NCBI RefSeq assembly: GCF_024600715.1
Contig: NZ_CP102332.1
Location: forward strand, 372,001-436,000
Length of the DNA stretch: 64,000 nt
Source of the DNA: Streptomyces changanensis
Lineage (GTDB): Bacteria; Actinomycetota; Actinomycetes; Streptomycetales; Streptomycetaceae
Direction: 5' to 3'
The notes beneath the pieces are model-generated. The model ran no database searches, had not been told where the DNA came from, and was given only the letters and a program-made list of their open reading frames with translations. Made by a program: the position numbers and the translations under genes. Of the stretch, positions 1-8,669 are shown piece after piece (positions within the stretch are counted from its first letter, which is position 1; the number at the start of each line of letters is the position of its first letter).

Positions 1-1555
1 GGGGAAGTCGACGCTGCTGAACGCCCTGACCGGGCTGCGCCCCGCCGACCGGGGCACCGTCCTGTACGACGGGCGGGACCTGTACCGGCAGTACGCCGAG
101 CTGCGCCAGCGCATCGGCCTCGTCCCGCAGGACGACATCCTGCACCTCCAGCTGACCGTGCGGCGCGCCCTCGGGTACGCGGCGGAGCTCCGCTTCCCGC
201 AGGACACCCGCCCGGCCGAACGCCGGGCCAGGGTCGACGAGGTGATGCGCGAACTGGGCCTGGACCAGCGGGCCGGGCAACCCGTGCACAGCCTCTCGGG
301 CGGCCAGCGCAAACGGGTGAGCGTCGCCCTGGAGCTGCTCACCAAGCCGTCGCTGCTCTTCCTCGACGAGCCGACGTCCGGCCTGGACCCGGGCATGGAC
401 CGGTCGGTGATGCACATGCTGCGCGGGCTCGCCGACGACGGGCGGACCGTCGTCGTCGTCACCCACAGCGTGCTCAGCCTGGACGTCTGCGACCGGCTGC
501 TCGTCCTCGCGCCGGGCGGCCGGATCGCCTACTACGGGCCGCCCGGCGAGGCGCTCGACTACTTCGGCTGCGCACAGTGGCCGGAGGCGTTCGAGGCGTT
601 CGAGAACGACCGGGAGCAGGACTGGGCGGGGAGGTTCCGCGCCTCCGCGTACCACGAGCGGTACGTCGAGGCCGCGATGCGGCGCCCCGTCCCGGACTCC
701 CCCGGAGCGGCCGCGCCGCCCCCGGCGCCGCCGCCCAAGCCGCAGAGCTGGGGCGCCCAGTGGCGCACCCTCGTGCGGCGGTACGCGGCCGCGTTGAGCG
801 CCGACCGCACATTCCTGGCGATCATGGTGGCGCTGCCGTTCGTGATGGGCGCGATGGCCCGGGCGCTGTCCGAGGGGCGGCTCGGTGCGGAGTCCACGCT
901 GAACGTGCTGCTCATCCTGTGCGTGGGCGGCGTGCTGACCGGCGCGGCCAACGCCGTGCGGGAGCTGGTGAAGGAGCGGACCATCTACCGGAGGGAACGG
1001 GCCGTCGGCCTGTCCCGGTCGGCGTACCTGATGTCGAAGGTGACCGTGCTCGGGCTGGTCACGGTCGTGCAGGCCGTCGTGCTGACGCTGGTCGCGCTCG
1101 TCGGCGTGCCGATGGGCGTGCCCGACGGGCGCGGTGTGCTGTTGCCGCCGCTCGTGGAGGTGGCGGTGGCCGTGGCGGCGCTGTCGTTCACGGCGATGAT
1201 GCTCGGCCTCTTCGTCTCCGCCCTGGTGCGCAAGGAGGAGGTCACCATGCCGCTGCTGGTCCTCCTCGCGATCGTGCAGGTGGTCTTCTGCGGGGCGCTG
1301 CTGTCGGTGCGCGGCACGCCCGTCCTGGAGCAGCTGGCGTGGCTGGTGCCCTCCCGGTGGGCGTTCGCCGCGATGGCGGCGACGGTCGACCTCGGGGCGA
1401 CGGTGCCGGGCGAGCGGGCCCAGGACCCGCTGTTCGACCACACGCTGTCGGCCTGGCTCCTCGACATGGGCGCGCTCGTGGCGCTCGCCGTCGTCCTCGG
1501 CTTCGTGGTGGTGCGGCTGCTGCGCCGCCACGAACCGGTGATCATGCGAAAGTAG
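1..1555 (+). CDS. ABC exporter, ATPase fused to ABC-2-type permease (5' truncated)
   Basis: The reading frame is open from the first bases of the window, where GKST of the Walker A motif is already being read, so the N-terminus lies outside. After it come the ABC signature LSGGQRKR and a Walker B site LFLDEPTSGLDP, then a proline/alanine-rich linker and an ABC-2-type membrane domain with about six hydrophobic segments. Half-transporters of this order (ATPase, then permease) dimerise to export lipids, glycans or drugs. In Streptomyces the family often carries FHA domains at the missing N-terminus; whether this one does cannot be seen. The gene is followed after 7 nt by an SH3-like protein and then a Ser/Thr kinase, which fits an FHA/kinase-modulated exporter. 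That regulatory link is inference. Substrate unknown. Confidence 0.92.
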   Translation, partial: GKSTLLNALTGLRPADRGTVLYDGRDLYRQYAELRQRIGLVPQDDILHLQLTVRRALGYAAELRFPQDTRPAERRARVDEVMRELGLDQRAGQPVHSLSGGQRKRVSVALELLTKPSLLFLDEPTSGLDPGMDRSVMHMLRGLADDGRTVVVVTHSVLSLDVCDRLLVLAPGGRIAYYGPPGEALDYFGCAQWPEAFEAFENDREQDWAGRFRASAYHERYVEAAMRRPVPDSPGAAAPPPAPPPKPQSWGAQWRTLVRRYAAALSADRTFLAIMVALPFVMGAMARALSEGRLGAESTLNVLLILCVGGVLTGAANAVRELVKERTIYRRERAVGLSRSAYLMSKVTVLGLVTVVQAVVLTLVALVGVPMGVPDGRGVLLPPLVEVAVAVAALSFTAMMLGLFVSALVRKEEVTMPLLVLLAIVQVVFCGALLSVRGTPVLEQLAWLVPSRWAFAAMAATVDLGATVPGERAQDPLFDHTLSAWLLDMGALVALAVVLGFVVVRLLRRHEPVIMRK

Positions 1556-1562
1556 GCGCCCC

Positions 1563-2588
1563 ATGGCCTCTGCCGCCGTCCCCGCCGACGAGCCGGCCGT
1601 CCGGGACTTCCGCCCTACGCACGTGGTGCCGCGCCACGGGATGGCGACGTGGGAGTCGCCGGACACGGCCCGCCCGACGGTACCGCTCGATCCGTTCCTG
1701 CCGGTGCGGCTCCTGGAGCGCACGGGCGACTGGGCGCGGGTCCTGTGCGCCAACGGCTGGGCGGCGTGGGTGGACGGGCGGCTGCTGGTGTCCGTGCCGG
1801 AGGACCCGCCCGCGGCGGCGCGCGACACCGCCCGCGCCGCCGATCCGCGGCCGCTGCTCACCCGGGCGGAGGAGTCGCTGGGCCGGTACCGGCGGGCCGT
1901 CGAGGACCTGGCCGCGGGCCGCTCGGACGGCGAGCGGTTCCGGCGGAACACGGGCGGGCTGCGGATCGGGGTGGTCGTCGACGGCGAGGCGATGTGGCTG
2001 TACGACGCCGGGCACGAGCGCTGGCTGTACTGCGACGGCTCCCGGCTCGCCGAGTACGCCGGGGCGGCCGCCCCGTCGCTCACCCCCTCGGTGGCCCGGC
2101 CGGCGAGCCCGCCGGTGACCCCGCCGCCGGGCGTGCCGGCGGTGGGCGCGGCGCCCGGGCCGGGCGCCGGTCACGAGCCGACCCGCGTGGTGGCGACCGG
2201 CCCGGCGGTGCCCGGTGCCGCGCCCGAACCGACGCAGGTGGTGCCGCTGCCCGAGGGGCCGGGCGGCGCCGGAGGCCCCGTCCGCATCACCGGACCGGGC
2301 ACCCCCGACGACCCGGACGGCCGGCACGGCCCGGACCCCAGCGCCGGCTCGGACGGCTCGGACGGCTCGGACGGTAAGGACGGCTCGGACGGTAAGGACA
2401 GTACCGACGGTACGTACGGCGCCGACGGTGCGTACGCGCCCGGGCCGGAGGCGCAGGGTCGGCGCGCGCGGGACCCGGCGGACCGGTCGGTGGATCCGTC
2501 GGCGGCCCAGCCCACCCGGGCGGTCGCCCGGCCTCCCGGGCGCGCGCCGGGCGCCGGGGGCGGGGACGCGCCGGCGGGTGACGGCTGA
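1563..2588 (+). CDS. SH3-like protein with Asp/Gly/Ser-rich repeat tail
   Basis: This is a 341-residue protein with no signal peptide or membrane segment. Residues about 15-80 resemble a bacterial SH3-like beta-barrel (a WARV...GWAAWVDGRLL pattern), and residues 85-165 form a second compact region rich in Trp and Tyr. From about 170 on it is low complexity: Pro/Ala stretches, then repeated SDG and KDG units (about residues 258-295), then a basic Pro/Arg tail. The ATG lies 7 nt after the exporter stop, and the stop overlaps the kinase ATG by one base, so the three genes are probably cotranscribed. Function unknown. A scaffold or substrate of the adjacent kinase is plausible, since the Ser/Thr-rich tail offers phosphoacceptors, but that is inference. 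Confidence 0.85.
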   Translation: MASAAVPADEPAVRDFRPTHVVPRHGMATWESPDTARPTVPLDPFLPVRLLERTGDWARVLCANGWAAWVDGRLLVSVPEDPPAAARDTARAADPRPLLTRAEESLGRYRRAVEDLAAGRSDGERFRRNTGGLRIGVVVDGEAMWLYDAGHERWLYCDGSRLAEYAGAAAPSLTPSVARPASPPVTPPPGVPAVGAAPGPGAGHEPTRVVATGPAVPGAAPEPTQVVPLPEGPGGAGGPVRITGPGTPDDPDGRHGPDPSAGSDGSDGSDGKDGSDGKDSTDGTYGADGAYAPGPEAQGRRARDPADRSVDPSAAQPTRAVARPPGRAPGAGGGDAPAGDG

Positions 2589-3598
2589 TGGACCCGGACG
2601 CGGGGCTGCCCGCCGGGCGGGCCTCGGGGCTCGTGGGCCGGCAGGTCGCCGAGTACCGGATCGAGGCGGAGATCGGCCGCGGCGGCATGGCCGTGGTGTA
2701 CCGGGCGACGGACCTGCGGCTCGGCCGGACGGTGGCGCTGAAGCTCCTCGCGCCGGAACTGGCGCGCAACGACACGTTCCGCCGGCGGTTCGCGCACGAG
2801 TCGCGCGTGGCCGCCGCCATCGACCACCCGAACATCGTGCCGGTCTTCGAGGCGGGCGAGACGGAGGGGCTGCTGTACATCGCGATGCGCTACGTCCCCG
2901 GGCAGGACCTGCGGGCGCTGCTGGACCGCACCGGCCCGCTGCCGGTCGCCGCCGCGGTGCGCATCGCGGTGCAGGTGGCCTCGGCGCTGGACGCGGCGCA
3001 CGCCCACGACCTGGTGCACCGGGACGTCAAGCCGGGCAACGTCCTCGTCGCCGAGGGCACGGACAGCGACCGGCCCGAGCACGTGTACCTCACGGACTTC
3101 GGGCTGACGAAGAAGTCCCTGTCGCTGACCGGCTTCACCAGCGTGGGCCAGTTCGTCGGGACCCTCGACTACGTGGCGCCGGAGCAGATCTCCGGGCGGC
3201 CGGTCGACGGCCGATGCGACGTGTACAGCCTCGGGTGCGTGGTGTACGAGACGCTGGCGGGCGCCCCGCCGTTCCGCCGGGACGACGACATGGCGCTGCT
3301 GTGGGCGCACCAGTACGACCCGCCGCCGCCGCTGAGCGGGGAGCGCCCGGGCCTGGCGCCGGGCGTGGACGACGTGCTCGCCAAGGCACTGGCGAAGGCC
3401 CCGGACGACCGGTACGCCTCGTGTCTGAGGTTCGTGACCGAACTGCGGCGGGTGGCGCTGGAGCAGCGGCCGGGCGGCGGGGGCGACCGCGCGCGGAGCC
3501 TTCCGGGCGGGACGCCGCCCGCCGGGCCGCCGCCCCCGCCGCCGGCGCCACCGGAGTGGGCGCTGCCGGTGTTCCGCGGCGGCGGCCCACCGCGGTGA
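2588..3598 (+). CDS. Serine/threonine protein kinase (Hanks type)
   Basis: A complete bacterial eukaryote-like kinase of 336 residues. The Gly-rich loop is GRGGMAVVY (residues 30-38), the ATP-anchoring Lys is K52 (VALKLL), the catalytic loop is HRDVKPGN with D146, the metal-binding DFG starts at D170, and an APEQ motif follows. The activation segment has Ser/Thr residues (KKSLSLTGFTS) suitable for autophosphorylation. Unlike PknB-type receptors it has no transmembrane helix or PASTA repeats. The C-terminus is a short Gly/Pro-rich tail, so it is probably cytosolic. The ATG overlaps the preceding stop (TGATG), which suggests translational coupling with the SH3-like protein and the ABC exporter. 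Those two are the obvious candidate targets (inference). Confidence 0.96.
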   Translation: MDPDAGLPAGRASGLVGRQVAEYRIEAEIGRGGMAVVYRATDLRLGRTVALKLLAPELARNDTFRRRFAHESRVAAAIDHPNIVPVFEAGETEGLLYIAMRYVPGQDLRALLDRTGPLPVAAAVRIAVQVASALDAAHAHDLVHRDVKPGNVLVAEGTDSDRPEHVYLTDFGLTKKSLSLTGFTSVGQFVGTLDYVAPEQISGRPVDGRCDVYSLGCVVYETLAGAPPFRRDDDMALLWAHQYDPPPPLSGERPGLAPGVDDVLAKALAKAPDDRYASCLRFVTELRRVALEQRPGGGGDRARSLPGGTPPAGPPPPPPAPPEWALPVFRGGGPPR

Positions 3599-3614
3599 AC
3601 GGCGCGGCGCCCGG

Positions 3615-3648
3615 GCCGGGGCCGCGGGCGGGGAGCGGCGGCCCCGGC
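3615..3648 (+). terminator. Hairpin after the kinase gene
   Basis: A perfect 11-bp inverted repeat (GCCGGGGCCGC / GCGGCCCCGGC) with a 12-nt loop begins 17 nt after the kinase stop. There is no T-tract, as is usual for terminators in this GC range. It probably ends the exporter-SH3-kinase transcript. Confidence 0.5.
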
Positions 3649-3688
3649 GGGTGAGCGGCGCCCGAGCGGGGGCGTGGGCCGGGCCGGG

Positions 3689-3737
3689 CGGGCGGGGCGT
3701 GTGGCGGGGCGGGCGGGGCGTGTGGCGGGGCGGGCGG
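3689..3737. repeat. 21-bp tandem repeat, 2.3 copies
   Basis: The unit CGGGCGGGGCGTGTGGCGGGG occurs twice without interruption at 3689 and 3710, with a partial third copy from 3731. It lies in the convergent gap between the kinase and the streptophobe gene. It is probably slippage-prone filler; no function is apparent. Confidence 0.8.
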
Positions 3738-3748
3738 CCGGGCAGGGG

Positions 3749-5056
3749 TCACCCGGAGGGGTGGTCGGGCCGGCCGTCGACCTCGCCGTGGTGTCGTGCC
3801 CGGGTCGCGAGGAGCCCGCCGAGGAGCCCGGCGACCGCACCCCACAGCAGTGCCAGGCCGGCAGTCGTCCACAGGTGCGGGTGGAGGGCCACGTGCCCAC
3901 CGATGTCCTCGACCTCGAAGATGCCGAGCAGGGACAGGCCGAGCCGCGCGTCGAGCCGGGTCAGCGGGAGCACGACGAGCAGGGTGAGGGCGAACGCCAC
4001 CGCGAGGTGCAGCGCGTGCCGCCACGGCCGGGTGCGGGTCGGCGAGCGCACCGCCGTCACCCAGCCGGCGACGAGGAGGAGGACCGCCGCCACGGGCAGC
4101 AGCCACCACGCGCGCTCGTCGTGCGCGGCGAGCGACCGCACGTCCAGGGTGGTGTTCCGGGGGCCACGCAGGACCTGGTCGAGGACGTGGGGCATGGGCA
4201 GGCCGAACGGCCCGTCGACCCGGCCGTCCCAGGACCCGCCGATCCCCAGGCCCAGGGCGAGCCACGCGACGTTCGGCAGGCCGAGGAGGAGTACGGCGAA
4301 GGTGTCGGCCGGGTGACCGCGCGTGGCGGCCACGAACAGCCCCGCGACGAGGCCGGCGACGACGTACGCGAGGAGCAGCAGGAGCATCGCGGACGCCGCC
4401 GGACGCACCGGCTCCTGGTAGCGCAGCAGGCGGGGCGGGAGCGGCGCGCGCCGGGAGACCAGCAGCGTCACGGCGAGGACGCCGAGCACCCAGAGGAGGC
4501 CGTAGAGGAGCGTGACGCCGGTGTCGGCGCGGAAGCCGATGGTCGGCGAGGCGTCGAGGAGCTCCCCGAAGAGGTCGGCGGGCGAGTCGGCCGGCAGCAG
4601 GTCGGTGAAGGTGTGCCGGGCCGTGGCGCTGAGCACGGCCAGCGCCACCAGCCAGAGGACGGCCGTGGCCGCCACCCGGGCGAGGAGCTCGCGCGCGGGG
4701 ACGACGGCCCGGTGCCGCAGCGGCCGGACGAAGCCCGCTCCCAGGGTGAGGGCGCCGACGAGGGACACGGACAGCGGCATCGCCGTCAGTTCGGCGTCCG
4801 TGCGGGCGAGGTCGCCGGCGCCGCCCGCGATCCCGACGTCACCGCCCGCCGCCATGACGACGACGGCGGCGACGATCCGCGGGAAGGCGCCGCCCGGAAG
4901 GGCGGTCGCGCCCGCGGCCCACAGGCCGAGGGCGGCGGTGGCCGCCATCACGGCGACGGCGGCGAGCACGGCCACGAGGGCGTCCCCCACCCCGCGCACC
5001 GCCGGGCGCGCGCCGTCCGGTGGGGTGCCGCGCTCGGCGGCTCTCTGGCTGCTCAC
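3749..5056 (-). CDS. Streptophobe-type polytopic membrane protein
   Basis: A 435-residue, strongly hydrophobic protein with roughly ten predicted membrane segments, a short Arg-rich N-terminus and charged loops. The size, composition and position beside a Ser/Thr kinase and a DUF6777-like secreted protein fit the streptophobe family, a Streptomyces-restricted membrane family of unknown function. No catalytic motif was recognised. The GTG start is preceded within 7 nt by a TAGCGT -10-like hexamer (5068-5063, minus strand) and lacks a Shine-Dalgarno, so the mRNA may be leaderless. Family assignment is from recalled resemblance rather than a search. Confidence 0.8.
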   Translation of the reverse strand: MSSQRAAERGTPPDGARPAVRGVGDALVAVLAAVAVMAATAALGLWAAGATALPGGAFPRIVAAVVVMAAGGDVGIAGGAGDLARTDAELTAMPLSVSLVGALTLGAGFVRPLRHRAVVPARELLARVAATAVLWLVALAVLSATARHTFTDLLPADSPADLFGELLDASPTIGFRADTGVTLLYGLLWVLGVLAVTLLVSRRAPLPPRLLRYQEPVRPAASAMLLLLLAYVVAGLVAGLFVAATRGHPADTFAVLLLGLPNVAWLALGLGIGGSWDGRVDGPFGLPMPHVLDQVLRGPRNTTLDVRSLAAHDERAWWLLPVAAVLLLVAGWVTAVRSPTRTRPWRHALHLAVAFALTLLVVLPLTRLDARLGLSLLGIFEVEDIGGHVALHPHLWTTAGLALLWGAVAGLLGGLLATRARHHGEVDGRPDHPSG

Positions 5057-5147
5057 GCTGCCACGCTAGGCCCGTCGCGGGCGCTCGGCTTGCGGACGGC
5101 ACCCGGACGGGGCACACAATGACGCGGAACGGAAGAAAGGGACGAAT
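5057..5147. promoter_or_regulatory. Divergent promoter region, streptophobe / DUF6777-like genes
   Basis: On the minus strand TAGCGT (5068-5063) sits 6 nt from the streptophobe GTG, which would place transcription start at or next to the start codon. On the plus strand a TTGCGG (5090-5095) and a CACAAT (5115-5120) are separated by 19 nt ahead of the DUF6777-like gene. Both are weak matches, inferred by eye. Confidence 0.35.
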
Positions 5148-6449
5148 GTGAGCTCCGACCCCGCATCCGGCCGCCCCACGGGTCCCCCGTCGGGCCCGCT
5201 CTCCCACCCCAGCCCCGATCCCTCGGCCACCGGGCAGCCCCCTGCCCCGCCGCCACCCCCCACGGGCGGCGGTGGCGGCGGTGCCGGTGGCGGTGACGGC
5301 GGTACCGGCGGTGACGGGGGCGCGAGGCGCGGCGCGGGAGGCGGCCGAAGTGGCCGCCCCTGGTGGCGGTCCGTCCCGGTGGTGGCCTCCCTGGCGGGCG
5401 TGGTCGTCGCCGCGGTGGCGCTGGCGGTCGTGCTGTCGCGTCCCGACGAGGCCGAGGCCGCCGTCAACGCCGAGAGCGTCTCCTACCGGCCTCCCGACAG
5501 CTGGACGCCCAGCACCGCGACCTCGGCCAACCGCGGCGTCGAGCGGCTGCCGACGCAGCAGCGCCACCAGTACGCGGGATCGGCCCCCGAGCTGTACGGC
5601 GGCAGCGGCGACCGCGCGGCCTGCGACGTGGAGCGGCAGATCGCGTACCTGGAGTCCGACCCGGCCAAGACGCGCGCCTTCGCCTCGGTGCTCGGTGTGG
5701 CCCCGGAGTCCCTCCCCGGGCACCTGCGCGGACTGACGTCGGTCCAGCTGCGGTTGGACACCCTGGTCACCAACCACGGTTACCGGGACGGCCGGGCGCG
5801 GCCCTACCAGGCGGTCCTCCAGGCCGGGACGGCCGTCCTCATCGACGAGTACGGCGTACCGCGGGTGCGCTGCGCCTGCGGCAACCCGCTGGACCGGCCC
5901 CGCGTCCGACGGCCCGACGAGATCCGGGGGAAGACCTGGCCGGGCTTCCGGAAGGAGGAGATCGTGGTCGTCGTGCCGGCGCCGACGCCGGTGCCCACCT
6001 TCACCATCGTCGACGTGGGGAACGGCAAGCGCACCGAACGCCCCCACGCGGGCCGGACCAGCCCGTCGGCGAGCCCGGAGCGGCCCTCGTCGCCCTCGTC
6101 GCCCTCCTCACCCGCGTCGCCCGCGTCGCCCCCGGTGTCGCCGCGGACGCCGGAGCCCCCCGCGCCCCCGCCGTCGGAACCGCCGGTCTCCCCCGACCCG
6201 CCGTCCCCCGACACACCGCCGGACGAGCGGAGGGTGCCGGAGAGCCCGGGCGAGACCTCGCCCCCGGTCGCCCCGCCCCCCGAGCCGCCCTCCAGCCCCG
6301 GTTCGCCGTCCGACCGGACCGACACGGACACCAGCACGGACACGGACACGAGCACGGAGACCGGCACGAGTGCGGACACCGCACCCGATTCGGAGCCGGC
6401 CACCGGGGCCGGGGCGGCCGCGGTCGAGCTCCCGCGCGGCACCCGCTGA
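5148..6449 (+). CDS. DUF6777-like membrane-anchored extracytoplasmic protein
   Basis: A 433-residue protein. Residues 1-75 are Pro/Gly-rich with a basic stretch, followed by one membrane segment (about 79-100, VVASLAGVVVAAVALAVVL). The conserved outer domain (about 105-285) includes the Cys-containing RAACDVERQIAYLE and RCACGNPL motifs, so a disulfide is possible. The C-terminal 130 residues are Pro/Ser/Thr/Asp-rich, including SPS and DTDTST repeats, typical of a wall-spanning linker. The GTG start has GAAAGG 9 nt upstream. Function is unknown; the family is often found near Streptomyces signalling genes. It is divergent from the streptophobe gene and could share its regulation. Confidence 0.82.
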   Translation: MSSDPASGRPTGPPSGPLSHPSPDPSATGQPPAPPPPPTGGGGGGAGGGDGGTGGDGGARRGAGGGRSGRPWWRSVPVVASLAGVVVAAVALAVVLSRPDEAEAAVNAESVSYRPPDSWTPSTATSANRGVERLPTQQRHQYAGSAPELYGGSGDRAACDVERQIAYLESDPAKTRAFASVLGVAPESLPGHLRGLTSVQLRLDTLVTNHGYRDGRARPYQAVLQAGTAVLIDEYGVPRVRCACGNPLDRPRVRRPDEIRGKTWPGFRKEEIVVVVPAPTPVPTFTIVDVGNGKRTERPHAGRTSPSASPERPSSPSSPSSPASPASPPVSPRTPEPPAPPPSEPPVSPDPPSPDTPPDERRVPESPGETSPPVAPPPEPPSSPGSPSDRTDTDTSTDTDTSTETGTSADTAPDSEPATGAGAAAVELPRGTR

Positions 6450-6714
6450 CGGGCGACGCCGCCGGCCGCGGGTCCCCCACGACGGGGTCCCGCGTCCGGC
6501 GGCGGCACGGGCGGGCGCGCGGCGGACCCGGGCGGACACGGTCAGGCGCAGCCGGACACGGCCGGGCGCGAGCGGGCACAGTCCGGCGCGGCAGGCGCGG
6601 GCAGGCGCGGGCAGGCGCGGCAGCCGGCGCATCGACGCGGACGTACGGCGGAGTCACACGCCAGGACCGCGCGGCGGCCCGCCGGCCCGCCGGCCCGCGA
6701 AAGTACGCAAGGGC
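6450..6714. other. Gene-free repeat-rich gap
   Basis: Between the DUF6777-like gene and the LacI gene (convergent) there are short imperfect repeats of GGCGCGGGCA and GGCCCGCC but no supported gene. The GC-rich dyads may serve as terminators for both flanking genes. Confidence 0.5.
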
Positions 6715-7740
6715 TCAGGCGGAGGCGCGGCGGACCAGTTCCGTCGGGAGGATGACCGCCGCCGGGTCCTCGCCGCCGATCAGGGCGAGCAGCACGCGGA
6801 CCATCTCGGAGCTGATCCGGTCCCAGGGCTGGCGGATCGTGGTGAGGGCCGGCTCGGTCGCCGTCGCCGCGGGCGAGTCGTCGAACCCGCCGACCGCGAC
6901 GTCCTCGGGCACCCGCCGTCCCGCCCGCTGCAGGGCGGTCAGCGCGCCCCGCGCCATCAGGTCGGACGCGACGAACAGGGCGTCCAGGTCGGGGACGCGG
7001 TCGAGCAGCCGGGCCGCGCAGGCCTCGCCGCCGGCCCGGCTGTAGTCACCGGTGGCGACGAGCCGTTCGTCGAGGGCGACGCCCGCCTCGGCGAGGACCT
7101 CCCGGTAGCCGCCGAGGCGGTCCACGCCGCCGGGGGTGTCGAGCGGACCGGTGATCGTGCCGATGCGGCGGCGTCCGAGGGACAGCAGGTGGCGGACCAT
7201 GTACCGGGCGCCGTCGCGGTCGTCGGCGGCGACGTAACTGATCCTGGAAGCCTGTCCGATCGGCTTGCCGCACGCCACGAGGGGCACGCCCGCGTCACGC
7301 AGCCGCTCGGCGAGGGGGTCGCCGGAGTGGCTGGAGACGAGCAGGACCCCGTCGACGTGCCCGGCGGTGATGTAGCGGGTGATGCGCCGCCGTTCGGCCT
7401 CCGTCCCCGCGATCATCAGCAGGAGCGGGATGTCGTGCGCGGCGAGGGCCTGGGTGCAGCCGCGCAGCAGGACGTTGAAGTTGGGGTCCTCGAAGAACCG
7501 CTCCTGGGGTTCGGTCAGGAGGAAGCCCACCGAGTCCGAACGGCCCGTGATGAGGGAGCGGGCGTGCCGGTTGACGACGTACCCGGTCCGGCGGATGGCG
7601 GCGTTGACGGCCTCCTGCGCGGCGGGGCTGACGTAGTGCCCGCCGTTGAGGACGCGTGAGACCGTGCCCCGTGAGACGCCCGCCTCACGGGCCACGTCGT
7701 GGATCGTCGGCGGCCTGCGCCTGCCCCCCGTCTGCTGCAT
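6715..7740 (-). CDS. LacI-family regulator of the galactan locus
   Basis: A 341-residue repressor. The N-terminal helix-turn-helix reads TIHDVAREAGVSRGTVSRVL, followed by the hinge region and a periplasmic-binding-protein-like effector domain (VGFLLTEPQ... to the C-terminus). The ATG at 7740 puts the HTH about ten residues in, as is normal for the family. It is the last gene of the leftward run after the two sugar permeases, separated by 2 nt, so it is probably cotranscribed with them. Two TGTGAACGTTC-type operators in the divergent promoter region (11007-11022, 11096-11111) are the likely binding sites, with release by galactose or a galacto-oligosaccharide. The ligand is inferred from context. 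Confidence 0.93.
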   Translation of the reverse strand: MQQTGGRRRPPTIHDVAREAGVSRGTVSRVLNGGHYVSPAAQEAVNAAIRRTGYVVNRHARSLITGRSDSVGFLLTEPQERFFEDPNFNVLLRGCTQALAAHDIPLLLMIAGTEAERRRITRYITAGHVDGVLLVSSHSGDPLAERLRDAGVPLVACGKPIGQASRISYVAADDRDGARYMVRHLLSLGRRRIGTITGPLDTPGGVDRLGGYREVLAEAGVALDERLVATGDYSRAGGEACAARLLDRVPDLDALFVASDLMARGALTALQRAGRRVPEDVAVGGFDDSPAATATEPALTTIRQPWDRISSEMVRVLLALIGGEDPAAVILPTELVRRASA

Positions 7741-7742
7741 GG

Positions 7743-8669
7743 TCACGACTTTACGGCTCCCGACAGCAGGTCCAGGCTCCAGAACCGCTGGATGAAGAGG
7801 AACAGGGCGATCAGCGGCAGCAGGGCCAGCAGCGCCCCCGTGATGACCAGGGTGTAGAGGGCGGGGGTGTTGGAGCCCTGGGCGAGGAGCGTGTAGAGGC
7901 CGAGCGTCATCGGGAACTTCTCGTCGTCGCCGAGCATGATGTAGGGCAGCAGGAAGTTGTTCCAGATGGCCACGAACTGGAACAGGAAGATCGTCACCAG
8001 TCCGGGGGCCATCATCGGCACCCCGATGCGGGTGAAGACCCGCCACTCCCCCGCGCCGTCCATCCGGGCGGCCTCGACGACGTCGGTGGGCACGGCCGCC
8101 GCGGCGTAGATGCGGGCGAGGTAGACGCCGTACGGGGAGAGCAGCAACGGCAGCAGCACCGACAGGTAGGTGTCGGTGAGGTCCGCCTCGGCGAGCAGCA
8201 GGTACTGCGGGACGGCGAGGATCACCGGCGGTACGAGCACCCCGGCGAGGAGGACCTTGAAGAGGGCTTCGCGGCCGGGGAAGCGGTACAGCGCCAGCGC
8301 GTAGCCGGAGACGGCGGACACGGCGGTGGACAGGAGGGCGCCGAGACCGGCGTAGAAGGCGGAGTTGGCCATCCACCGCCAGTAGATGCCGTCGCGGTAG
8401 GCGTGCAGGTCGGTGAGGTTCTCGGTGAAGCCGGTGCCGGGCAGGAAGGTGAAGGTGGAGAAGAGTTCGCGGCCGGACTTGGTGGCGGCGACCACGACCC
8501 AGGCGGCCGGCAGCAGGCAGTACAGGGCGCCCAGGAGCAGGGTCGCGGTGGGCAGGAGGGCGACGCGGCGGCGGAGCGGGGGGCGCGGCGCGGCGGGCGG
8601 CGGTCCCTGGGCGGTGCCGGGGGTGGTGCCGGCGGCGGGGGCGGACTTGCGCTCGGCGAGGCCGATCAT
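7743..8669 (-). CDS. Carbohydrate ABC transporter permease (MalG type)
   Basis: A 308-residue inner-membrane permease with six hydrophobic segments and the cytoplasmic EAA loop EAARMDGAGEWRVFTRIGVPM, which docks the ATPase. The ATG overlaps the stop of the upstream permease gene (ATGA at 8666-8669). No ATPase gene is present here; in Streptomyces a shared MsiK-type ATPase encoded elsewhere usually serves such importers. Together with the MalF-type protein and the binding lipoprotein it should import galactan-derived oligosaccharides. Confidence 0.94.
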   Translation of the reverse strand: MIGLAERKSAPAAGTTPGTAQGPPPAAPRPPLRRRVALLPTATLLLGALYCLLPAAWVVVAATKSGRELFSTFTFLPGTGFTENLTDLHAYRDGIYWRWMANSAFYAGLGALLSTAVSAVSGYALALYRFPGREALFKVLLAGVLVPPVILAVPQYLLLAEADLTDTYLSVLLPLLLSPYGVYLARIYAAAAVPTDVVEAARMDGAGEWRVFTRIGVPMMAPGLVTIFLFQFVAIWNNFLLPYIMLGDDEKFPMTLGLYTLLAQGSNTPALYTLVITGALLALLPLIALFLFIQRFWSLDLLSGAVKS

